64,000 bases of DNA from Photobacterium atrarenae (GTDB taxonomy: Bacteria; Pseudomonadota; Gammaproteobacteria; Enterobacterales; Vibrionaceae), in the NCBI RefSeq assembly GCF_024380015.1, contig NZ_CP101508.1:1302902-1366901 (forward strand), written 5' to 3'. This document shows, piece after piece, positions 34,933-43,040 of the stretch (the stretch's first letter is position 1; each line of letters starts with the position of its first letter). The notes below the pieces were generated by a model that made no database searches, was not told the origin of the DNA, and was given only the letters and a program-made list of their open reading frames with translations. The translations under genes and the position numbers were made by a program.

Positions 34933-36924
34933 TCACAGGTGAATGCCCTTCAGCAGGGCGGAGAAAGCCATCAGCTCTGCGGAGGAGGCCTTCTCGGTTT
35001 TTTGCTCTTTGCCCTGATCGCTTTCTTTCGAATCCGGGAACATCCGGAAACTGCTGTTCATTACGATCTCGGCCAATTTCGGGAACAGGGCATGCACCAC
35101 AGCGCCGAAGATCCCCAGGTTGGTGGCGATCCGTTTTGGCTTGTCGATGATGGCTGTGGCCAGCATATCGGCAGCCTCGTCCGGGGTCAGGGTCGGGACG
35201 GACTGATAGATCTTGGTTGGCGCAATCATCGGGGTTGCCACCAACGGCATGTTGATGGTAGTGAAATGGACGTTGAGATCCGAATATTCTGATGCAGCGC
35301 ATCGGGTGAAGGCATCCAGCGCTGCTTTTGAGGCAACATAAGCCGAGAAGCGGGGCGCATTGGTCAGCACGCCAATCGAAGAGATATTGATCACGTGACC
35401 GCCGCCCTGCGCTTCCATTGCCGGGAGCAGTCCCAGGGTCAGCTTTAGCGAGCCAAAGTAGTTGAGTTGCATGGTGCGCTCAAAATCATGGAAACGATCA
35501 ATTGAGTTGGCAATTGAGCGGCGGATCGAACGGCCGGCATTGTTGATCAGAATATCAACCCGGCCATGGTCGGCCAGTACCTGTTCAACCAGTTGTTCGA
35601 CTTGCTCAATCACCGCCAGATCACATTGGTAGGTGTGGGCGATCCCGCCTCGCTCTTCAACCGCCTGTTTGGTGGCGGCCAGTTTTTCTTCATCGCGGGC
35701 GACCAGAATCATTTCTGCGCCGTTTTCAGCCAGTTTAAAAGCGGTTGCCTGGCCGATCCCGGAGCTGGCACCGGTGATCAGGATGATCTTATCGGAAACG
35801 CGTGCACTTAGGCTGCGATCACCGGAGATCGCCGGATCCAGGTGACGCTCCCAGTAGTCCCAGATTGCCGGGGCGTAAGTCGGCAGTCGGGGGCACTCAA
35901 TCCCGGACCCTTTCAGTGCCATCTGCGTTTCACGGCAGTCAAATTCGGTCGGATAGGTAAAGAACTTCAGCACTTCGGACGGGATCCCCAGATCCTTGAG
36001 CGTCACATCCGTGATTTGCCGAATGGTCGGCAAGGACAGAATAGCACCTTTGACCTGGTTAGGGATCAGGCCGAACAGGCGGGCGTCCAGCCGCAGGGCC
36101 ATGCGTGGCGCGTGACCGGCTTCGGCAAAGATATTCAGCACTTCGCCCGAACGGTAGGGCTTGGGATCGGTCAGGTGGAAACAGCGACCGTCGAGATCCG
36201 GCTGGTGGGCGATATGATCCAGGGCGTTGACGACGAAATCGACCGGTACGATGTTCAGGCTGCCGCCTTCCAGGCCGATGGTTGGTACCCAGGCAGGCAG
36301 TACTGAGCGGATACGCTGAATCATTTTGAACAGGTAATAAGGCCCGTCGACCCGGTCGGCGACCCCGGTTTTGGAATGGCCAATCACCATCCCCGGACGG
36401 TAGATACGATATGGGACCATGCACTGGTCGCGCACGGTTTTCTCAGAGAGGTGTTTGGTCGAGAAGTACGGATGATCCAGATTCTCCGCTTCTTCAAACA
36501 TATCTTCCCGGAAGTGGCCCTGATACAGCCCGGCCGCTGCAATTGAGCTGATATGGTGGAAGCAGCCCGCATCGAGATCTTCAGCTGCATCCAGCGCATT
36601 TTGTGTCCCCTGGACGTTGACTGCTTCCTGAATTTCAGCACTGGCGTTAAGGTCGTAAATGGCTGCCAGGTGGAAGAAGTGGCGAATGTTACCGCGCAGA
36701 TCTGCAAGACTTGACTCAGACAACCCCAGTCTTGGTTGCGTCAAGTCGCCGGTCACCGGCACGATTCGATCAGCCTGAATCTGTGATTCTGTAATAAATT
36801 CAGCCAGCTTTTCCTGCGCCTGGTCATTCCGGCACAGAACATAAATGGTACCGGAACGCTGGACGAGTTTTGAAATGAGGTTGCGGCCTAAGAAACCGGT
36901 TCCTCCCGTTAGAAAATATGCCAT
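34933..36924 (-). CDS. Two-domain fatty acyl-CoA reductase (alcohol-forming, Marinobacter type)
   Basis: A 663-residue protein with two Rossmann domains. The N-terminal extended SDR/FAR-type domain has TGGTGFLGRNL (residues 6-16) and YFSTKHLSE as the YxxxK active site. The C-terminal classical SDR has ITGASSGIGQATAF near residue 378 and SAYVASKAALD as YxxxK. Length and domain order match the alcohol-forming reductases described in Marinobacter, and the C-terminal half resembles Acinetobacter Acr1. Together they would reduce acyl-CoA through the aldehyde to the fatty alcohol for wax ester synthesis. It is followed by the ACBP gene in an apparent operon. Confidence 0.88.
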   Translation of the reverse strand: MAYFLTGGTGFLGRNLISKLVQRSGTIYVLCRNDQAQEKLAEFITESQIQADRIVPVTGDLTQPRLGLSESSLADLRGNIRHFFHLAAIYDLNASAEIQEAVNVQGTQNALDAAEDLDAGCFHHISSIAAAGLYQGHFREDMFEEAENLDHPYFSTKHLSEKTVRDQCMVPYRIYRPGMVIGHSKTGVADRVDGPYYLFKMIQRIRSVLPAWVPTIGLEGGSLNIVPVDFVVNALDHIAHQPDLDGRCFHLTDPKPYRSGEVLNIFAEAGHAPRMALRLDARLFGLIPNQVKGAILSLPTIRQITDVTLKDLGIPSEVLKFFTYPTEFDCRETQMALKGSGIECPRLPTYAPAIWDYWERHLDPAISGDRSLSARVSDKIILITGASSGIGQATAFKLAENGAEMILVARDEEKLAATKQAVEERGGIAHTYQCDLAVIEQVEQLVEQVLADHGRVDILINNAGRSIRRSIANSIDRFHDFERTMQLNYFGSLKLTLGLLPAMEAQGGGHVINISSIGVLTNAPRFSAYVASKAALDAFTRCAASEYSDLNVHFTTINMPLVATPMIAPTKIYQSVPTLTPDEAADMLATAIIDKPKRIATNLGIFGAVVHALFPKLAEIVMNSSFRMFPDSKESDQGKEQKTEKASSAELMAFSALLKGIHL

Positions 36925-37195
36925 GAGATCTCCTTAAAGTACGGGCGAAATGTTGAGTATTCCTTTATACAATATTAAATCTACACTGGTCAGATGTGTT
37001 GTCTTTAGCAAAAGTTAAAAATTATTAGACAGATCACCTTTTTATTTTTATTGAAACTTTTTATTGCAGTGAAATGATTAAATTAAATAAAATTTCGTGA
37101 AAGAATCTATGATTTATTAGAGAATCAATAAAAAATACTTATGACTGGGTAATTTCATCTGGCTGGCAAATCATCCATTTAACTGAGGGATTGTT

Positions 37196-38833
37196 ATGTA
37201 TGATTTTATTATTGTGGGCGCAGGGTCGGCGGGCTGCGTATTAGCAAATCGGCTCTCTGCTGATCCATCTGTCAAAGTATGCCTGCTGGAAGCCGGACCG
37301 AAAGATGCCAGTTTGATGATTCGTGTGCCGCTGGGCATCATCGGGATGATGCATTCGAAGCAAATGAACTGGCGCTATTACACGGAGCCCGAGCCGCATC
37401 TGGGTGGCCGCCAGCTGTTCTGGCCCAGAGGGCGGACTCTGGGGGGCAGCAGCGCATCGAATGCGATGTGTTATATCCGCGGACACGCCTGCGATTATAA
37501 CCACTGGGCCGCGCTCGGGAATCCCGGTTGGGGCTATCACGATGTGTTGCCTTACTTTAAGAAATCCCAGCATCAGTCGCGTGGGGAAGATGCCTATCAC
37601 GGCCTGGGCGGGCCGCTCCATGTATCGGATCTGCGGGTCCATAACCCGTTGTCGGATGCCTTCATCGCGGCGGCGATGCAAGCAGGCCACAAGCGAGCGC
37701 AGGATTTTAACGGCGGTGAGCAGGAAGGGGTTGGCTATTATCAGGTGACCCAGAAAAATGGTGAACGCTGCAGCACCGCTGCCGGTTTTCTGCGGCTTGC
37801 TGAGGCACGAGAGAACCTGACGGTGATCACCGATGCTCTGACAACGCGCGTCCTCTTTGATGGCCGGCGGGCAACTGGGGTGGAGTATGTGAAAGATGGC
37901 GAACGACATAGGGTGTCCTGTCAGCGGGAAGTCTTGCTTAGCGGTGGCGCCATCAACAGCCCGCAGCTGTTGTTGTTGTCGGGGATTGGCGATCAGGCGC
38001 AGCTCAAACAGCACCAGATCCCGCTGGTTCACCATCTTCCCGGGGTCGGGGAAAACCTCCAGGATCACCTGGATGTGCTTGCTGTGACTCGAGAGCGGAC
38101 CTTTTACTCCATCGGGTTCTCCCCGGTGGCTCTGCTCCGTTCGGTCAAGGGGATTTTTGATTACTTGTTGTTCAGGAAGGGAAATTTCACATCAAATATT
38201 GCTGAGGCGGGCGGGTTTGCCAAAAGCTCCCCTGAGCTTGCGGCGCCGGATATTCAATTTCATTTCTCGCCCTGTTTCTTGGACAACCATGGCCTGAACC
38301 TGTGGCAGACGGTGCGACACGGCTACTCGCTCCATGCCTGTAACTTGCGCCCCAAGAGCCGCGGCCGGTTAACGCTGCGGGATGCTGATCCGGCGTCATC
38401 GCCCGTCATTCAGGCAAATTACCTGGATGACCCGGAGGATATGGCCGTGATGCTCAAAGCTATCAAGCTGTCACGGGAAATCCTCAAGCAGCCGGCGTTT
38501 GAGCGCTATCGTGGACGGGAAGTCTATCCCGGCCCCGAGGTTCAAACGGATGAAGCTCTGGCGGCCTTTATCCGCCGTAAAGCAGAGTCGATTTATCATC
38601 CGGTGGGGACCTGTAAAATGGGCAATGATGAGATGGCTGTCGTCGATCCGCAGCTCCGGGTACGGGGTGTCTCGGGACTGCGTGTGGTGGATGCGTCGAT
38701 TATGCCGACCTTGATTGGCGGCAACACCAATGCACCGACCATTATGATTGCAGAAAAAGCATCGGATATGATTTTGGGAGATCATGTAAAAAAGCCAGTC
38801 AATGCCCAATTAGAAGTCGAAACGGCAACTTAA
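37196..38833 (+). CDS. GMC-family FAD alcohol dehydrogenase (AlkJ/choline dehydrogenase-like)
   Basis: A 545-residue flavoenzyme of the GMC oxidoreductase family. The FAD-binding motif GAGSAGCVLANRL is at residues 8-20, the GMC signatures are GRTLGGSSASNAMCYIRGH and SGGAINSPQLLLLSGIG, and the catalytic His and Asn lie in YHPVGTCKMG and IGGNTNAPTIM. AlkJ-type relatives oxidise medium- to long-chain alcohols and pass electrons to the respiratory chain. GAGG precedes the ATG by 8 bases. It is divergent from the fatty acyl-CoA reductase, so the same locus carries both the making and the oxidising of fatty alcohols. Confidence 0.87.
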   Translation: MYDFIIVGAGSAGCVLANRLSADPSVKVCLLEAGPKDASLMIRVPLGIIGMMHSKQMNWRYYTEPEPHLGGRQLFWPRGRTLGGSSASNAMCYIRGHACDYNHWAALGNPGWGYHDVLPYFKKSQHQSRGEDAYHGLGGPLHVSDLRVHNPLSDAFIAAAMQAGHKRAQDFNGGEQEGVGYYQVTQKNGERCSTAAGFLRLAEARENLTVITDALTTRVLFDGRRATGVEYVKDGERHRVSCQREVLLSGGAINSPQLLLLSGIGDQAQLKQHQIPLVHHLPGVGENLQDHLDVLAVTRERTFYSIGFSPVALLRSVKGIFDYLLFRKGNFTSNIAEAGGFAKSSPELAAPDIQFHFSPCFLDNHGLNLWQTVRHGYSLHACNLRPKSRGRLTLRDADPASSPVIQANYLDDPEDMAVMLKAIKLSREILKQPAFERYRGREVYPGPEVQTDEALAAFIRRKAESIYHPVGTCKMGNDEMAVVDPQLRVRGVSGLRVVDASIMPTLIGGNTNAPTIMIAEKASDMILGDHVKKPVNAQLEVETAT

Positions 38834-39091
38834 ATCGATGAGAATGTTTCAGGCTATATTCATGGCCTGATTCTAAACTTCAATTATTTTTAAAGTTAGA
38901 ATGATTTTTCTAATTTTTCTTTTTACAATTCAAGAGCACGCCTTTATTTATATTTCGATATTATCATGGTGTTGTATATTTTCCATGATTCTTATTGTTA
39001 ATATTCAGCCGGGATGTGGTCTTGATTCGCTTGATTTCCATGCTTGACTCATAAATGATAGTCAACGACGTGATCAGTGGTAGGTTGGTGT

Positions 39092-40159
39092 ATGATTTCG
39101 AAAAATAACCTGAGTCAACGATTTCAGACCGTGATGGATGAGCTGTCATCCAAAATGTCGGAAAATAAGCTGGTGGCGAAAGAGAAGCTGGGTGATTTTA
39201 TTGAATCGGGATTGCCGCCGGTTCAGAGCGAAATGGTGATCGCCACGCTGAACGGTGCCATTGGGGACTACCTGGCACAGCGAAACAGTCGCTTCTTGCA
39301 GCCCATGCTGCTGCGGGATCAACACCAGACCCTGAACCTGGAGCCCGGGCAACTCGATCAGCAGTTGGCCCGCTGTACTGAGCGGATCGTTGTTTGTGTT
39401 CACGGCTGGTGTATGAATGATGTGCAGTGGAAACGAAAAGAACATGATCATGGCCGTAGCCTGAGTCAGTATGGTTACACGCCTGTTTATCTGCGTTACA
39501 ACACTGGTTTGCACATCTCTGAAAATGGTGAAAACTTCGCGCGGATGTTGGAAGCGTTGGTGGCGAGCTGGCCATGCCGGGTCAAAGAGCTGGTGATCAT
39601 TGGCCACAGCATGGGTGGCTTGGTGACACGAAGCGCTTGTTATTATGCTGAACAGCATCAATTGAACTGGCTGAGTACGCTCCATACCTTTATCACCCTG
39701 GGCTCTCCCCATAATGGCGCGCCGTTGGCCAAGCTGGCTTGCTGGATTGATGATCGGATCGCCGATACGCCGTATCTGAAAATGTTAACCCGGCTTTCTG
39801 AGATCCGCAGCAGCGGCACCAAGGATTTGAGCCAGGGGCATATCCGCCATACAGACTGGCAACCCCTGGCAGAGCCAGCGTTACCGCAAGAGCGTCCTCC
39901 TTTACCGCAGGGGGTGGCATGTTATGCCATTGCTTCCTGCCTGGGGCAGAACCTGGATGATGAAAAAAACCTCCGGCTGGGCGATGGCCTGGTGCCGGTG
40001 GCTAGTGCGCTGGGGGCGGCCGGCGATAATTATGCGGCGCTCAATTATCCGTCGCAGCATCAGTGGGTCGCCGGTGGGATCAACCATATCGATTTGTTGA
40101 TCCACCCGCACATTGCTAAGAAAGTCCAACAATGGGTGTTGTTCAACACAGCTGAATAA
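39092..40159 (+). CDS. Alpha/beta-hydrolase, lipase/esterase-like
   Basis: A 355-residue hydrolase with an oxyanion-hole segment (RIVVCVHGWCMNDVQW), the nucleophile elbow GHSMGG near residue 172, the PGAP1/lipase-type LGSPHNGAPLAKLA, and a C-terminal GINHIDLL that supplies a likely catalytic His. It has no signal peptide, so it is cytoplasmic. The ATG at 39092 is favoured over an upstream in-frame start. Its place at the end of the lipid block, 260 bp after the alcohol dehydrogenase, suggests hydrolysis of stored esters. That link is positional. Confidence 0.75.
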   Translation: MISKNNLSQRFQTVMDELSSKMSENKLVAKEKLGDFIESGLPPVQSEMVIATLNGAIGDYLAQRNSRFLQPMLLRDQHQTLNLEPGQLDQQLARCTERIVVCVHGWCMNDVQWKRKEHDHGRSLSQYGYTPVYLRYNTGLHISENGENFARMLEALVASWPCRVKELVIIGHSMGGLVTRSACYYAEQHQLNWLSTLHTFITLGSPHNGAPLAKLACWIDDRIADTPYLKMLTRLSEIRSSGTKDLSQGHIRHTDWQPLAEPALPQERPPLPQGVACYAIASCLGQNLDDEKNLRLGDGLVPVASALGAAGDNYAALNYPSQHQWVAGGINHIDLLIHPHIAKKVQQWVLFNTAE

Positions 40160-40169
40160 TAACCAGCCA

Positions 40170-40194
40170 AGCCCGCGTCAAAAGCGGGCTTTTT
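40170..40194 (+). terminator. Terminator after the lipase-like gene
   Basis: AGCCCGC / GCGGGCT forms a 7-bp stem with a 7-nt loop, followed by TTTT. It lies 10 bp beyond the stop and closes the lipid block. Confidence 0.88.
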
Positions 40195-40220
40195 GATCAC
40201 CTGCCGTTTGCGTATCTTTT

Positions 40221-40264
40221 TTGACAGTTTCGTGAACTCTATATATGGCTATTGTTATATATAG
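40221..40264 (+). promoter_or_regulatory. Promoter and operator candidate of the arsC-arsR fusion
   Basis: TTGACA (40221-40226) is followed by an AT-rich -10 region inside an inverted repeat CTATATAT (40239-40246) / ATATATAG (40257-40264), with another half-site (CATATATAC) just downstream. The overlap of repeat and promoter fits repression by the encoded ArsR domain. Confidence 0.55.
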
Positions 40265-40309
40265 TTGCTCATATATACTGGGCTCACCTGTTCATCGACT
40301 GAGACCTAC

Positions 40310-41089
40310 ATGAAAAAGAAAATCTTGTTTCTTTGCACTGGCAACTCTGCGCGCTCCCAGCTGGCGGAAGCCCTGATGCGGCATATGGCAGGTGATCACT
40401 ATTTGGTGATGAGTGCCGGGATGAAGCCGGAAGGCGTTGATCCGCGGGTCTATCAGGTGCTGTCTGAGCAGGGGATTCACGATGACGATCTCCACAGCGT
40501 GTCTGCACTGGAACTTCAGGACCAGCATTTTGATGTGGTGATCACCTTGTGTGATAAAGCCAGCAATGAATGTGCGCTGTTTGCCGATTCCGATGCCTTG
40601 ATCCACTGGGACTTTAAAGACCCGAAGCCGGAAGCAGGGCTGGCACCGTTCAGGGAAACCTTCGAAGGGCTCCGCGCTCGGATCGCACTATTTCTGATGC
40701 TCAATGGGGAAGTACAGCATGATGTGATTGGCCCGGTTGAGCTGTTCAAGATTATGAGCGATCCGCTTCGGCTGCGGATCCTGATGCTGATTGAAGACGA
40801 GCAAGCCCTCTCGGTAAGTGATTTAACCAAGGTGCTGGATGTCAGCCAGCCGAAAGTGTCGCGGCATTTGGCGCTGCTCCGCGATGGGGGCGTATTGCAG
40901 GATCAGCGTGAGGGATTGTGGATCTTTTATCGGTTGGCCGAAAACCTGCCGACCTGGATCCGGCATACGCTGGCGACGGTCAGAAACGGCAACCCGGGAA
41001 TGATCAATGAAGAGAAGCTGAAACTCTCCGCGCTGACAGATCGTAAGAAGCCGGGTTTTAGCCTTAAAGATTCGACACTGAGTGCCTAG
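40310..41089 (+). CDS. Arsenate reductase-ArsR repressor fusion, cysteine-free ArsR half
   Basis: A 259-residue fusion. Residues 1-135 form a low-molecular-weight-phosphatase-type arsenate reductase, with CTGNSARS (C9, R15) and the C81/C88 pair (LCDKASNEC) of thioredoxin-coupled ArsC. Residues 143-225 form an ArsR winged helix (IMSDPLRLRILMLIE, VSQPKVSRHLALLRDGGV). The usual As(III)-sensing ELCVCDL motif reads ALSVSDL, and the ArsR half has no Cys at all. ATG at 40310. It probably represses this locus and reduces arsenate. A phosphatase gene follows 47 bp downstream. Confidence 0.85.
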   Translation: MKKKILFLCTGNSARSQLAEALMRHMAGDHYLVMSAGMKPEGVDPRVYQVLSEQGIHDDDLHSVSALELQDQHFDVVITLCDKASNECALFADSDALIHWDFKDPKPEAGLAPFRETFEGLRARIALFLMLNGEVQHDVIGPVELFKIMSDPLRLRILMLIEDEQALSVSDLTKVLDVSQPKVSRHLALLRDGGVLQDQREGLWIFYRLAENLPTWIRHTLATVRNGNPGMINEEKLKLSALTDRKKPGFSLKDSTLSA

Positions 41090-41136
41090 CGCTCAGTTCT
41101 ATATATTTTATTAGTTTGATGTTCACAGGAATAACC

Positions 41137-41631
41137 ATGTCTACAACACACCCATACTGGACACTCCCTCTCGATGGCAGCGGCCAGTTGATTTTGACCC
41201 CTTGCCCCGGTACCAAAGAAACGACGATGAAAGAGGCCTTACAGCAACTGAAAGAGGCGGGCGCTACGGCCGTGTTGACGGCGCTGGAACCCGGTGATCT
41301 GGCGGATGATGGCTTAGCTGAACTGGCGAAGGCGTGTGAGAAGCTGGGGCTGAAGTGGTTCCATCTGCCGATAGAGGATGATTGTGCGCCGGGCGATGAA
41401 TTTCATGCCAACTGGCCGCAAGCTAATTGTGCGGCACAGGCCATGTTGGATCAGGGAGAGTCCCTGGCGATTCATTGCATGGGCGGCTCCGGCCGGACCG
41501 GGCTGATTGCGGCTCGGCTGATGCTCGAGAGAGGGGTGGCATTGGACACGGCGATCGCGCAAATTCAAGCGTTACGTCCTGGTGCATTCACACGCCAGGT
41601 TCATCTCGACTATATCCGCAAATTTCAATAA
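41137..41631 (+). CDS. Dual-specificity/tyrosine phosphatase-like protein in the ars locus
   Basis: A 164-residue Cys-phosphatase with the P-loop HCMGGSGRTG (C114, R120) and a general-acid region around LPIEDDCAPGDE. It fits the CDKN3-like/dual-specificity group. The ATG at 41137 has AGGAA 6 bases upstream. It is cotranscribed with the arsC-arsR fusion and ends at a terminator before GAPDH. The substrate is unknown; a small phospho- or arseno-metabolite, or a protein phosphotyrosine, are all possible. Confidence 0.8.
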   Translation: MSTTHPYWTLPLDGSGQLILTPCPGTKETTMKEALQQLKEAGATAVLTALEPGDLADDGLAELAKACEKLGLKWFHLPIEDDCAPGDEFHANWPQANCAAQAMLDQGESLAIHCMGGSGRTGLIAARLMLERGVALDTAIAQIQALRPGAFTRQVHLDYIRKFQ

Positions 41632-41671
41632 CCAGAAATTCCAATAGAACAACTCGATCAGTTGGTGATTC

Positions 41672-41696
41672 AGGCCCCGCTTTGCGGGGCCTTTTT
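41672..41696 (+). terminator. Terminator between the phosphatase and GAPDH genes
   Basis: AGGCCCCGC / GCGGGGCCT forms a perfect 9-bp stem with a TTT loop and a five-T tail. It splits the ars locus into two transcription units. Confidence 0.93.
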
Positions 41697-41840
41697 GCTG
41701 GGTAATTCAGGATCTTCATGGGTTGCTGGCTTCATCATTTTGTCAGCCAGGGGTTATAAAATGCATCGGGATGAGTATCAGGAGGGGCTTTTGTGAATTT
41801 TTTAAGAAAGGGCTAGCCAGAAGCCTTAGATGTGACTAGT

Positions 41841-41876
41841 ATATTCGCAATTCCATATATATGGTTTAACGAATAT
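41841..41876. promoter_or_regulatory. Nested palindromic operator candidate before GAPDH-arsJ
   Basis: ATATTCG-N5-CCATATATATGG-N5-CGAATAT: a perfect 12-bp palindrome (41853-41864) inside a perfect 7-bp outer inverted repeat, 33 bp before the GAPDH start. The inner ATATAT core matches the repeats upstream of the arsC-arsR fusion, so the same repressor may control both units. Confidence 0.65.
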
Positions 41877-41909
41877 TTAGACGGTGCACAAGCACAGAGG
41901 AAATGAAGC

Positions 41910-42911
41910 ATGGCTATTAAAGTAGGTATCAATGGTTTTGGTCGTATCGGTCGTCTGGCGCTGCGCGCGGCCTATGACTGGGCGGACATTGAATTTGTAC
42001 AGATTAATGATGTGGCCGGAAATGCACAGACTTTAGGTCACTTGCTGGAGTTTGATTCTGTCCAGGGGCGCTGGCATCACGGGGTAACTGCTGAAGACAA
42101 TGCCATTGTGATCGGTGAGCACCGGATTCGCTGTACCCAGGAGCGTGATATTGACGCTGTGGACTGGTCTGCATGCGATGTTGTGCTGGAAGCAACCGGG
42201 GTACATCGTAAAACTGAGCTACTGCAGAAATACCTGGCTCAGGGGGTCAAACGTGTGGTGGTGTCGGCACCGGTGAAGGAAGAAGGCGTGTTGAACGTTG
42301 TTGTAGGCGTGAACGATCATCTGTTTGATGCCGAAAAACATCGCATCGTAACGGCGGCATCCTGTACTACCAACTGTATTGCTCCGGTAGTGAAAGTGAT
42401 CCACGAGAAACTGGGAATTGAGCAGTCTTCTTTCACCACCATTCACGATTTGACCAACACCCAGACCATCCTGGATGCACCACATAAAGATCTGCGTCGC
42501 GCCCGTGCTTGCGGCATGAGCCTGATCCCGACCACCACCGGCTCGGCGACGGCGATTGTCGAAATTTTCCCGGAGCTGAAAGGTAAAATTAACGGTCATG
42601 CGGTCCGTGTGCCACTGGCGAACGCATCCCTGACCGATATCATTTTCGATGTCAGCCGTGATACCACAGCCGAAGAGGTGAATGCCCTGCTTAAAGAAGC
42701 AGCAGAAGGAGAGTTGGCCGGGATCTTGGGCTTTGAAGAACGGCCACTGGTTTCCATCGACTACAAGGGCGATCAGCGCTCGACAGTGGTTGATGCGCAG
42801 TCAACTATGGTGGTCAACGATCGTATGGTCAAAGTCTACGCCTGGTACGATAACGAAATGGGTTACGCAACCCGCACGTCTGAGCTGATCCGCAAAGTCA
42901 GCCTGGCCTGA
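41910..42911 (+). CDS. Glyceraldehyde-3-phosphate dehydrogenase of the ArsJ arsenate pathway
   Basis: A 333-residue GAPDH with the NAD-binding [15 protein letters not shown] and the catalytic [11 protein letters not shown] (Cys about residue 152). The start has AGAGGAA upstream. GAPDHs next to arsJ use arsenate in place of phosphate to form 1-arseno-3-phosphoglycerate, which ArsJ exports and which then falls apart to arsenate. Here arsJ follows 130 bp downstream. It is thus a dedicated paralogue rather than the glycolytic enzyme, as inferred from context. Confidence 0.92.
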   Translation: MAIKVGINGFGRIGRLALRAAYDWADIEFVQINDVAGNAQTLGHLLEFDSVQGRWHHGVTAEDNAIVIGEHRIRCTQERDIDAVDWSACDVVLEATGVHRKTELLQKYLAQGVKRVVVSAPVKEEGVLNVVVGVNDHLFDAEKHRIVTAASCTTNCIAPVVKVIHEKLGIEQSSFTTIHDLTNTQTILDAPHKDLRRARACGMSLIPTTTGSATAIVEIFPELKGKINGHAVRVPLANASLTDIIFDVSRDTTAEEVNALLKEAAEGELAGILGFEERPLVSIDYKGDQRSTVVDAQSTMVVNDRMVKVYAWYDNEMGYATRTSELIRKVSLA

Positions 42912-43040
42912 AATCCTGCCTGAGCAACGTGGCTCAAAGGCAGTGTTGAGCAGACGCAGCGCCGGGGTGAACCACTGGCGCTGCTGTCTGCTTTTCCTGG
43001 CGTAGTATTAATACTGCTGCAACTGACAAGAGAATTCCGC

